A stretch of 23,044 nt of DNA from Pseudoselenomonas ruminantium (GTDB lineage Bacteria > Bacillota > Negativicutes > Selenomonadales > Selenomonadaceae): contig DFHU01000030.1 in the NCBI GenBank assembly GCA_002373045.1, forward strand, positions 6,906 to 29,949, written 5' to 3'. Below, piece by piece: positions 7,461 through 15,400 of this stretch. Within the stretch, counting starts at the first letter, position 1; every line of letters begins with the position of its first letter. Made by a program: the position numbers and the translations under genes. The notes below the pieces were generated by a model that saw only the letters and a list, made by a program, of their open reading frames with translations, searched no databases and had not been told where the DNA came from.

Positions 7461-7473
7461 AATATGTCTTAGA

Positions 7474-7497
7474 AAAGGGCAGTTGATTCTGCCCTTT
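7474..7497 (-). terminator. Hairpin after the ArsR stop codon
   Basis: AAAGGGCAG (7474-7482) and CTGCCCTTT (7489-7497) form a 9-bp stem with a 6-base loop. On the minus strand it starts at the ArsR stop and is followed by a short TTTTC. It probably gives partial termination between ArsR and the radical SAM gene. Confidence 0.6.
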
Positions 7498-7811
7498 CAC
7501 AGATTGCTCTTGACATACTCGCCAAATTCACGGATTGTTTCTTCATTGCGTTGGTAGTATGTCCACTTGCCTATGCGCTCGACTTTCAATAGCCCGGCAC
7601 GCTGAAGAATGTCAAGATAATGGGACACCGTGGACTGGGAAATCCCCGCTTTCTCCTGAATGCTGCCTACGCACACGCCTCCCGTCCATGTGCTGCCATC
7701 CGGCAGATGCAGTCCTTGCGGTGGGAAATGCTTTTCCGGCTCTTTCAGCCATTCCATGATATTCAAACGTATTTCGTTCGCCAAGGCTTTGTAAATTTCT
7801 AATGTGTTCAT
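7497..7811 (-). CDS. ArsR-family winged-helix repressor
   Basis: A 104-residue protein with the ArsR/SmtB layout: MNTLEIYKALANEIRLNIME opens it, and the recognition region is VGSIQEKAGISQSTVSHYLD, followed by ILQRAGLLKVERIGKWTYY, the wing. It lacks the usual ELCVC metal-binding cysteines; the only cysteine is in GGVCVG just before the DNA-reading helices, so the ligand is unclear. No SD site precedes the ATG, and the -10 box ends only six bases before it, so the mRNA is probably leaderless. It likely represses itself and the downstream radical SAM gene through the matching inverted repeats. Confidence 0.88.
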   Translation of the reverse strand: MNTLEIYKALANEIRLNIMEWLKEPEKHFPPQGLHLPDGSTWTGGVCVGSIQEKAGISQSTVSHYLDILQRAGLLKVERIGKWTYYQRNEETIREFGEYVKSNL

Positions 7812-7817
7812 GCCTAT

Positions 7818-7845
7818 ATTATATCTTATTTTCGCGATATGTCAA
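7818..7845 (-). promoter_or_regulatory. Consensus promoter of the ArsR gene with embedded operator
   Basis: On the minus strand a perfect TTGACA (7845-7840), a 16-bp spacer and a perfect TATAAT (7823-7818). The spacer is almost filled by the inverted repeat ATATC-N10-GATAT (7821-7840), an ideal position for repression. Only ATAGGC separates TATAAT from the ATG. Confidence 0.85.
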
Positions 7846-8298
7846 TGATTTTTTATGCGAGTGCGAAGAAGGGTTCCGCTTTCCTTGGCATGGGGTAGAA
7901 CATGGGGCAGGATGTCCTGGGAAATCATCGTGCCAATGCCCAGCGACAACCCGGCGATGGAACTTATCAAAGAAAGCAGCATCCCACCCATAGCCACACT
8001 CCCCACAATCAACGGCTGATATTTCAGCAAGAAAACCGGCAGGGCGAGAAGCGGGCTGACCTCCGGGTGTGCTGCGTGCATATACATACCAATGGTGACG
8101 CAGGGAAGCCCCACCGGAATGACGATAAGCGCCGCAACCAATGCTCCGATGGAGGCCGTCTGCGGGTCTTGGGCGGAGAAAATTGCCTGAATATACGTCT
8201 GGGTGCAAATCATCCCAACGATGAGCGAAAAAAGATTGGCCAGTGTTATGCCGACACCCTCACCCCACAGGCTGTACCAGTGAAAATCCGTCAGCACT
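7842..8298 (-). pseudogene. Internal fragment of a sodium:solute symporter (SSS)
   Basis: The frame continues from the recombinase relic without a stop and changes character at the edge of palindromic repeat A (8299). It then encodes membrane segments: ANLFSLIVGMICTQTYIQAI, SIGALVAALIVIPVGLPCVT, LPVFLLKYQPLIVGSVAMGG and SLISSIAGLSLGIGTMISQD. The (M)ICTQTYIQAIFSAQD and SISSIAGLSLGIGTMISQDI-type motifs are those of sodium:solute symporters, covering roughly the middle of such a protein (usually 450-500 residues). Both ends are missing. The frame ends in TGA at 7842, which doubles as part of the ArsR -35. It is a dead fragment fused by rearrangement. Confidence 0.75.
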
Positions 8299-8324
8299 CT
8301 AAAGGGACTAGCTTCGCGTCGCAG
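8299..8324. repeat. Palindromic repeat A, copy 1
   Basis: CTAAAGGGACTAGCT followed by TCGCGTCGCAG. It is identical over 26 bases to copy 3 at 17292-17320 and inverted relative to copy 2 at 8552-8579. In the minus-strand frame it adds EASPFR after RLRR. The symporter fragment begins at its left edge, so this copy coincides with a rearrangement breakpoint. Confidence 0.75.
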
Positions 8325-8430
8325 CCTCTCGCCCTTGGCAGACCGCTGGGCGATGGCCTCCGTCACCTCGTCGAACCGTGCCTTGGCCTTCTCGTACCGC
8401 TCCACCAGCCCGTTGTAGCGTTTGCTGTGC

Positions 8431-8474
8431 ATAAGCGACTCACACGCAGGAAAATCCTGCGGTTCGCTGCTTAT
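8431..8474. repeat. Palindromic insertion C
   Basis: The core CGCAGGA-AAA-TCCTGCG (8445-8461) is a perfect 7-bp stem with a 3-base loop, enclosed by ATAAGC (8431-8436) and GCTTAT (8469-8474). It encodes roughly SSEPQDFPACESLMH in the recombinase tail, a stretch that looks foreign between DQGEY and YNGLVERYEK. The frame stays open. Confidence 0.6.
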
Positions 8475-8551
8475 CTGGTACTCCCCTTGGTCTTGGGCAA
8501 TCCTCGCATTCTCGGCGATGCAGTTCTGCGTCATCTCCACCAGAACCGCCA

Positions 8552-8579
8552 GCGACGCTTTAGCTAGTCCCTTTAGGGA
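8552..8579. repeat. Palindromic repeat A, copy 2 (inverted)
   Basis: GCGACGC, TTT, then AGCTAGTCCCTTTAGGGA (8562-8579), the reverse complement of the repeat at 8299 and 17292. Because it is inverted it encodes a different peptide (about ESLKGLAKAS) in the same protein, again without a stop. Confidence 0.72.
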
Positions 8580-8668
8580 TTCCTGCCCCAAGGCGGCTTT
8601 CTCCTGCTCCAACTCCGATGTGTCGCAGAAAGTCTGCCGGACGAGGCGGGCATTGGCGGCAATCTCCT

Positions 8669-8686
8669 CCGACGCGCAGGATGCGC
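8669..8686. repeat. Palindromic repeat B, copy 1
   Basis: CCGACGCGCAGGATGCGC, with GCGCA-GGA-TGCGC as a small palindrome. An identical 18-mer lies at 17192-17209. Here it gives ASCAS between NKMVTER and ANARLVRQTF; there it gives ASCAS at another part of the protein. Confidence 0.68.
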
Positions 8687-8747
8687 CAGCCCGCTCCGTC
8701 ACCATCTTGTTGAAGACCGTGACAAAGGCTACTTTGATTTCCTCCTC

Positions 8748-8772
8748 GGTAATATGCCAGCGGCATATTACC
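8748..8772. repeat. Perfect palindrome that frameshifts the recombinase
   Basis: GGTAATATGCC, loop AGC, GGCATATTACC: an 11-bp perfect stem. Removing 20 bases restores the expected CQTPH-ITEEE reading, so an insertion that copied the neighbouring bases in inverted form is the simplest explanation. Confidence 0.8.
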
Positions 8773-9472
8773 CATGGGGCGTTTGGCACTTATGCCCATC
8801 GTACTTCTTGTTGCAACGATAGATGACCCTGCGGTACTTGTCCGTGGAGTGCCAGACCTTGGCTCCGAAGGAGCCTCCGCACTCGCCGCACTTAATTTTG
8901 CCGGAGAAAATGCTCACGCCGCTGTATCTGCCGCCCTCCCGCTTGCGCCGCGCCACCTCTGCCTGCACCATCTCGAAGGTTTCCGGGGCGATAATGGCAG
9001 GGTGGCTCTGCTCCACGAAGTAGCTGGGGACTTGCCCGGTGTTCTTCACCACCTTCTTCGTGAGGAAGTCCGGTGTGAAGGTCTTTTGGATGCGGGCGCA
9101 GCCCGTGTACTTCTCGTTGGCGAGGACTCCGTTGATGGTGGCGGCATTCCACTTGCTCTTGCCCGTGACCGTCAGGATTCCCCGTCTTGTAAGTTCCTTG
9201 GCGATGGCGCAGGGAGTCAGCCCCTCAATGAACAACCCGAAGATGAGCCGCACGGTCTTGGCTTGCTCCTCGTTGATGGCAAGGTTGCCGTCCTCCCCTT
9301 TGTCGTAGCCGAGAAAACGGGAGTAGCCCACGGAGAATTTGCCGTCTTGAAACTTTTTTCTCAGTCCCCATGTGACGTTCTCCGAAATGCTCCGCGCCTC
9401 CTCTTGACTAAAAGACAAGAGGATTGTGAGTAAAATTTCCCCTTTACCGCTAATTTTGATACAAAATAACGA

Positions 9473-9622
9473 TGCACCCCCTATACTCTATTAACGATGA
9501 ACCCCCTTGCACCCCCTTGTCTATCGTTAAGTGAGTATGCTTTGGAAACCGCACGGGACAAGGCTTTGAGAAAAAAATAAGGGGGTGCATTTGGACCCCC
9601 TCGGCGGGGATTTTGCACCCCC
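9473..9622. repeat. Cluster of TGNACCCCC repeats and inverted repeats
   Basis: Six copies of TGnACCCCC lie within 150 bases: plus-strand copies at 9473, 9498, 9508, 9592 and 9614, and a minus-strand copy at 9581-9589. AACGATG precedes two of them, and TTAACGAT (9491-9498) is inverted as ATCGTTAA (9523-9530). The spacing is irregular. The cluster fills the gap between the truncated recombinase and the lectin-CAP gene. It could be the remains of a mobile-element end, an origin or a recombination site; I cannot assign it. Confidence 0.55.
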
Positions 9623-9677
9623 TAAAGTGCAACATCAAGCCATTGACTTTCCTATACGTCTAAATTGAACAGCATCA

Positions 9678-10634
9678 CTATCCCCTAATTGCTTTAGACA
9701 TTGGACGCTTAAACATTTGTACCCAGTAATGACCATATTGGGTGCCAGCTTTATAAACATGACCAACTCCCAGCTCCTCATAATCAGGATTTAGAATATT
9801 AGCGCGATGACCGGGACTGTTCATCCAGAGGTCTACGACTTGTGACGGTGTAGGCGAGCCGCCTGCGATATTTTCTCCCACAGTGTACGCTCCTTTGGAA
9901 ATCAGCGAATGGCACGGTTCGCCATTAGGTCTTGTGTGAGAAAACAGCACAGTAAGTTCATTCGCCCTGATTTCGGAGGCATCCATCAATTCCTTGGACA
10001 GACGGAGAGGCGTTAATCCACGACTGACACGCTCTGAATTAACCAACGCCAAAACTTCTTGTGCGTCTTGACTTGCATTTACTGCATCTGTTGAGTTATC
10101 CTGAACAGCTGTTGGTTCATGCGGAACATTCATTCCCTGACTACTAGACGTAGATTCATGGCCACTATCATAATCCCATTCACAGATAAATGTCGTATCT
10201 GCCGGATTGGGACCGAAAGTTCCATCATTCCATTTATAAGGAGCCGAGCCATCCCAAAACATGGCATAATGCTCTCTGCCAGCAATATTATTCGGCTCAC
10301 CGGGATTCCAATTTGACCAAGAGATTTTCCTCCCGTCAACCCATCTCCAGTCCCCCTCACGTTCTGCATCTGATAGGCCAAAGTATGCACTCCCATACCC
10401 AAGCCGTATCATGATTTGATAGACGTGTTTATTTTCTTCCGAATCATCAATGATGGCTAGGTGTCCGCCTAGCGATTCGCAATAGCGTTTTGCTTGCTCC
10501 CATGTGCTACATTTGTTGGAATAGACATAGTAGTAGTGTCCGTTATACTCAATTGCACCGCTGGGGATATCGGCTGAAGCCTGTGGCATAAGAATTGCCC
10601 CTAACATAAACAATCCCAGAATTTTCTTACACAT
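9678..10634 (-). CDS. Exported C-type lectin-like plus CAP (SCP/PR1) domain protein
   Basis: A 318-residue exported protein. I take the ATG at 10634, with AGGGAG ten bases upstream, over the TTG at 10640. Residues 1-21 are a signal peptide (MCKKILGLFMLGAILMPQAS). Residues about 30-153 are a C-type lectin fold with Cys42, Cys52 and Cys151, the EPN sugar-specificity motif (113-115) and WND (135-137), which in animal lectins bind calcium and mannose-type sugars. A Ser/Thr-rich linker (about 155-190) leads to a CAP domain (192-308) with His233 (FSHTRPNG), Glu254 (GENIAGG) and His276 (SPGHRANI), the usual CAP tetrad residues. It probably works outside the cytoplasmic membrane and may bind glycans. 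It is the last gene of the minus-strand cluster that begins with the 1489-residue protein. Confidence 0.88.
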   Translation of the reverse strand: MCKKILGLFMLGAILMPQASADIPSGAIEYNGHYYYVYSNKCSTWEQAKRYCESLGGHLAIIDDSEENKHVYQIMIRLGYGSAYFGLSDAEREGDWRWVDGRKISWSNWNPGEPNNIAGREHYAMFWDGSAPYKWNDGTFGPNPADTTFICEWDYDSGHESTSSSQGMNVPHEPTAVQDNSTDAVNASQDAQEVLALVNSERVSRGLTPLRLSKELMDASEIRANELTVLFSHTRPNGEPCHSLISKGAYTVGENIAGGSPTPSQVVDLWMNSPGHRANILNPDYEELGVGHVYKAGTQYGHYWVQMFKRPMSKAIRG

Positions 10635-10703
10635 AATCAAAGTTCTCCCTTGCCAAATACTAATTATTGAACACTTCTAATATCCAATATGCAGAATACT
10701 AAA

Positions 10704-11129
10704 TTATAAATTTACTCCATGTTTTGTCAAATAGTGTAGTGCACTAATAAATAAAAAGTATCCATAGCTATTATTCTCAATTTGCTCGTAATTATTTGGC
10801 AGAGGTTCAGGATTTCCGATGTGTTCTACAAAGTTCCCTTTTAAATCATATACATCATACTCAAACACATTCATCCAATGATTACGATTAATATCTGTCT
10901 TACAAGCTGCGTGATAATGGTATTCTGCATGTTTATACACTCTAACTTTATATTTAAATACCATATTTTTACCGGTATCTTTATAATTGGCTACTGATAC
11001 TGAGTCTATATCAATATGAATGACTTTTTCATTATCACTTACTACATAATCCCAATCTGTTGCATGACAGTCAGCTATGTTTAAAAGTATAAAAACAATA
11101 ATCAATAATAATGTTATTGTTCTTTTCAT
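10704..11129 (-). CDS. Small exported protein, function unknown
   Basis: A 141-residue protein with a signal peptide (MKRTITLLLIIVFILLNIAD, then CHATDWDYV). I prefer the ATG at 11129 because AGGGGA lies nine bases upstream; the ATG three codons earlier is too close to it. The mature part begins WDYVVSDNEKVIHIDIDSVS and has VFKYKVRVYKH and FEYDVYDLKGN, a beta-rich pattern loosely like surface-adhesin-E-type proteins, in which W...DxxS and a lysine/valine strand recur. That resemblance is weak. The cysteine just after the signal region might be a lipobox, but LNIADC is a poor one. AT-rich, like its neighbours, and located between the transglutaminase-like and lectin-CAP genes. Confidence 0.72.
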   Translation of the reverse strand: MKRTITLLLIIVFILLNIADCHATDWDYVVSDNEKVIHIDIDSVSVANYKDTGKNMVFKYKVRVYKHAEYHYHAACKTDINRNHWMNVFEYDVYDLKGNFVEHIGNPEPLPNNYEQIENNSYGYFLFISALHYLTKHGVNL

Positions 11130-11200
11130 AATTAGCATCCCCTGTACAAATAGAAATTCGTGGCTATTGTTGTAATCAATAACCCTCACCACGCCACAAC

Positions 11201-11212
11201 GAATACGTATTC
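11201..11212. promoter_or_regulatory. Perfect 12-bp palindrome between genes
   Basis: GAATACGTATTC lies 72 bases upstream of the small exported gene, in the 123-bp gap after the transglutaminase-like gene. It could be an operator; no clear promoter boxes were found around it. Confidence 0.35.
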
Positions 11213-11252
11213 AAAAAACATAACGATTGTTCAGTAACAAGATTGACAACTT

Positions 11253-12398
11253 TTATTTAAGGATTATGCACATCATAATTTTTCTTGTATCCTTATCCGC
11301 ATATCTCCCAATCCCAATAGACGAATACTGCGGATTAGAGATAATATCACGATATTGCTCATTCAATATTTTAGTGATGTGCTTTTTAGAAATATCGTCA
11401 AAAAATATTTTAGCATAACTTTTATCAAGGATAATATCCTCGCCGTCCCTTTTCCTCATAATGCACTTTTCTGCCATTGTATCCAAATCGTCTGATTCTC
11501 GAAAGACATTGACTTTATACACTTTTTCCCGATAAAAATTCATGCTATTAAAAATGTACTCCCGAAATTTCTTCTCGGCAGAATAACGAGTATCATCTTT
11601 GGCGTAAATACGAAAAGGACTATGTAATATTCGTTCTTTACCGTCCTTAAAATATTTTGTGGTTAATGTAACATCTCCGGGACTTACAAAGCCTACCTCT
11701 ACTTTTTCTACATTATCTTTAACATCAAAATATGATTTTATACTTACCAAATCCGGCTTATCAATCACACAAGTGTTTACCGTTCCCCATATGTATGCTT
11801 TACTGCCAACGACTACTTCACTTAATTGTCCAGTGTATTCGGTTGGATCAACGGGAATGAAGATTTCAAACAGTTTTCGTTCTGAGTCACCTGATGCCAT
11901 ACTCTCTCCGGTCTCATATTTCCCCAATCCCATATTTCCGTTTGGCCACACCGATGGATCCACATAACCATGTTTTCCATCAATGTCCATTTCTATCCAC
12001 TGATGTTTCCACTGGTTTTCATTGATGTGTTGCCATTCATATCCCATATAATCCAATACTCTACCCAATGCTCTGACCAATCCGGCACAGGTAAAGTTTC
12101 CCGAAATAAAAACGCCATAAGGGCTGCGATAGTATTTGTTTTCATCGTTGCCGTATTTTCCCTTCATGCCGTAAGAAATCACATAAGCCATCGCAGCACG
12201 GATTTTATCACTGTCGGTACGATACGATGAATTAGCAAGGACACTGTCGGCAATCCTCTTGGCAACTGCTTCACTTTGTTGTATCTGTACCTCGCTTATG
12301 GTACTGCTATAGTAATGATGATCAACTGCTTCGCAAAACGATGGAGTAGTGAGTAAAAGAGCTAAACCACAGCAAAGGTATACAAGTGAATTTTTCAT
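11253..12398 (-). CDS. Exported transglutaminase-like (cysteine protease fold) protein
   Basis: A 381-residue protein. The start at 12398 is chosen because AAGGA is eight bases upstream; the ATG at 12407 would overlap it. A signal peptide (MKNSLVYLCCGLALLLTTPS) is followed by a transglutaminase-like core with a plausible catalytic triad: Cys104 (GNFTCAGLVRALGR), His132 (KHQWIEMD) and Asp147 (GYVDPSVWPNG). Residues about 200-381 have no clear relatives; the last 70 (AKIFFDDISKKHITKILNEQ, then SIGIGRYADKD) faintly resemble the second half of a CAP domain, without its histidines. Proteins of this fold crosslink, deamidate or cleave proteins, or act on peptidoglycan; here it might act on the 1489-residue protein encoded just upstream, which is an inference from order only. 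Confidence 0.8.
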   Translation of the reverse strand: MKNSLVYLCCGLALLLTTPSFCEAVDHHYYSSTISEVQIQQSEAVAKRIADSVLANSSYRTDSDKIRAAMAYVISYGMKGKYGNDENKYYRSPYGVFISGNFTCAGLVRALGRVLDYMGYEWQHINENQWKHQWIEMDIDGKHGYVDPSVWPNGNMGLGKYETGESMASGDSERKLFEIFIPVDPTEYTGQLSEVVVGSKAYIWGTVNTCVIDKPDLVSIKSYFDVKDNVEKVEVGFVSPGDVTLTTKYFKDGKERILHSPFRIYAKDDTRYSAEKKFREYIFNSMNFYREKVYKVNVFRESDDLDTMAEKCIMRKRDGEDIILDKSYAKIFFDDISKKHITKILNEQYRDIISNPQYSSIGIGRYADKDTRKIMMCIILK

Positions 12399-12420
12399 AG
12401 CATTCATCCTTCATTCTTAC

Positions 12421-12465
12421 TGTGCAACATCTACTGATAAAGATTTCCTCAACAGATGTTGCACA
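12421..12465. terminator. 12-bp inverted repeat between the large repeat-protein gene and the transglutaminase-like gene
   Basis: TGTGCAACATCT (12421-12432) and AGATGTTGCACA (12454-12465) are a perfect pair with a 21-base loop, located 12 bases after the large gene's stop. There is no T-run on the minus strand, so it may be a processing or attenuation hairpin, or an operator, instead of a true terminator. Confidence 0.45.
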
Positions 12466-12476
12466 TTTGTCTCAGT

Positions 12477-15400
12477 TTACAATTTCCCTATCAATTTTGC
12501 TGTAGCATTTAACAGCCCTGTTATTTTCTCATAATCTGTTAAATTAGCTGTATTTATGGCAGTATCGATGTTGTCTTTTGCCTCTTTTAGCGACTTGACA
12601 GCTTTAACCATATTTTTCCCTTCCTTGCCAAAAGTTCGTTCAATTAATTTTTCAACATTTTTCTGTCCAAAGCTGTTTAACATATCGGAAAACTTACTTT
12701 TCCCTGCATCACCACCTGATAACAAATTTATAACACCCACTCCTACGTCATAAGCTTCTCCTAGATTTACGCCAAAGGCATCTCCAACCTCATCAACATA
12801 AGACTTTATCGCTTCATTTAGTTTTGATTTATAAACTTTTTGCCCAGCAGCTATAAAGTCAGTAACCGCTTCAGATAAAGCTTTATTATCTAAATTTGCC
12901 ATATATAGTGTTGTGACATATTTTCCGTCTTTTTTTACATCAGCCTTAAAAGCACCAATACCATTGTAACTGAAAGCAGTGGGAACAATCGTATACTCAC
13001 CTATAGGTATTTCCTTATTGTCACCAAAAATACTCGCCCATGAATTCACGATGCGCTCTGTATTAGTTAAATCATCGGCTGTTATCGCCGAATTCGCCAT
13101 AGATTCTGCTATGTACTCTTTATACCTATCAATTACGTTTTGTGGCAGATGGGTATTTCCTTCGATTTTGCCAATTTTGTCTATTTGCTTTAATGCGTCC
13201 TTCGCCTTGAAGACTGGTTCCACATCATTCTTGATGGCAGTTCCAATTTTTTCGGCCAAAGAATTTTCTAACGATGCGTAGCTTTCGGTTAGTTTTCGAG
13301 ACATTTCATCTTTTTGAACATTTTCGTTGTGTTCTTCAATTAGTTTTTGGATTTTATCTATATCTGTTGTTCCCAGCAACGACACAACGAAATCCTCGGA
13401 GTTGCTATCCTTTCCTCGTACAACGATAGATCTTCCCTGAATATCCGCTTCTAACTCTGAATAGCTACCAAAATTTAGTTTGTCCTTATCAAAATCGAAA
13501 TTAGATATAGTTGTTCCTGTTGATTTAATTGTAATACTATCTTCACCATTCCCGCAGTGAATATGTGCCGATTTATCAAAAACCTTTATATCATTTGATC
13601 CTCCACTCAATACAATTTGTGCTTCCTTGCCACGTATATCAATTTTATTCATGCCTCCAGAAGTTGTTACTTTTGCTTTTTCGTTAGTGATTTCTAATTC
13701 ATTATTTCCATTCCCCATATATAGGATGTTGTTTTTTCCTTCCAATTTTATTTTATTATCTCCTCCTTTTGTCATAACTGTAGCGTTGTTATCAATTATT
13801 GTTACAGATACATTGTCCTCTGTTTTCACAAGCAACTTGCCATCTGTCACACTGATGGACTTTGCACTATCAATAATCTTTTTGTAGTCTGTCACACTGA
13901 TTATCGCAGATCCATCAAGAATGATACTATCTGTTTTATTGGTTTTTATTTTAAGATTTTTTGCATCAGTTATTTTTAAATCTCCGTATTCATCCATCAT
14001 ATTTACTTCAGATAAATTCATTTCGTTATTTAGCTTATATCCACTCATTTCGACATAACTATAATAACTATCCTTCGATTTTTCATTGCTTATCAATTCA
14101 ATTCTTGTATTTGTATTCTCGTTGTAATATTCTCCATCATAATGTATTCGCTCAATAACCTCATTTCTACCAATCGGAGCAATCAAATCTGCAATGGTTA
14201 CCTCAAAACTCTTCCCAGATAAATTTATGCCTTTAATTTTTCCATTAAAATCTACATCGCCACTCAAGGAGGCAATGATATTATTATTTTGACCTGTACA
14301 TATATTAACTTCACCATTTAAACCTTTTGTTATTTTTAAATCATATTGGTTAACAGCCTTTCCTAACACAATGGTATCATCTGAAGAAAAGTCTTCTATT
14401 TCCACCGGTCCATACTCAAATATACTATAGTAACTAAGAATATTATATGTATTTATGCCACCACCTTTTATTTTTGGTGAAAAAGAAGCTATTCCTGTCA
14501 TATTTAAATTTATAGTGTTTATTCCTTGATTTGCATAAATTCTATTTCCTTCAGAACATTTATTATAATCCACCGTATTCTCACCAATTCCGGCGTAGTA
14601 TATAATATTTTCCGCACCATCCTCAAATACAATTTTATCATTATAGTCGCTACCGTAAATAGAAATATCATTATCTTGATTTTTTATCTTTATATCTAAG
14701 CCAACATCGTTCAAAGCGTAAATTTCTGCATTGGTTCTTGTTCTTTCATTCCCTATGTTTATATTAACGTATGCACTATTTTTTATGTTTATTTCGCCAT
14801 ATGCACGATTTGCTACTCTGACCTCACTATTGTCATCCAATACAATATACTCACTTCCACGAGGAATATGTAAATATGAATAAAAATCTTCATTCATCTC
14901 TACTACTATATGTCTTTGATCTCCAGCATTTGTTTCATTTGCATATATATCATCTCCTTTACGAGTATTATATATAGAGCATTGATTAAAATAGTAATTC
15001 CCCTTAACCGTTTTTACACCATTACCTATATACTTAAATGTTGTATCCTTTTCATAAATACTATCTGATGCCTCACTCTCTACCTTTATTTTATTTATTT
15101 GTGTTTGTGCATTTTCTATTTTTTCATCAACAATATCTTCAATTATTGATTCTCTTGATGGAATGTTTTTTTGTATACTTTCTTTTATGAATCCATTTGT
15201 ATTCACACTAATATTGTTCGAGTTTTTAATTATATTTAATCCAGAAAAATCCAACCCAATTTTCTGATAGTCATTGCTATCTCCATATCTTACATTAATA
15301 GACATACTAATTGCTCTATTATCAAAATTTCCATCCTTATCGAAAGATACTAACGTGTAATTTCTGATGCCTCTATCAAAATCAACTCTGAATTTATTAC

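Larger units (their letters stand above)
8299..9456 (-). pseudogene. Large serine recombinase relic, 5'-truncated, frameshifted and carrying palindromic insertions
   Basis: Residues resemble the part of a large serine recombinase after the catalytic domain: KGEILLTIL, SFSQEEARSISENVTWGLRK, a recombinase domain with AIAKELTRRGILTVTGKSKW and VLANEKYTG, a zinc-ribbon domain with IKCGECGGSF and YRCNKKYDGHKCQTPH, and a coiled-coil tail (NARLVRQTF, YNGLVERYEKAKARFDEVTE). The catalytic resolvase domain is missing; coding similarity starts near 9456. At 8748-8772 a palindromic insertion shifts the frame, after which the tail continues in another frame (HITEEEIKVAFVTVFN). The tail holds four short palindrome-bearing insertions that keep the frame open, then runs into symporter sequence. 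It cannot be active. It is related to the relic at 17076-17560. Confidence 0.88.

Noticed and set aside
9473..9622. CRISPR-like or classical iteron array
   Set aside because: Repeat units are only nine bases and spacing is irregular (10 to 84 bases), so neither fits.
9450..9638. Minus-strand ORF of 62 codons across the C-rich repeat cluster
   Set aside because: No SD site, odd composition driven by the repeats, and no protein features.
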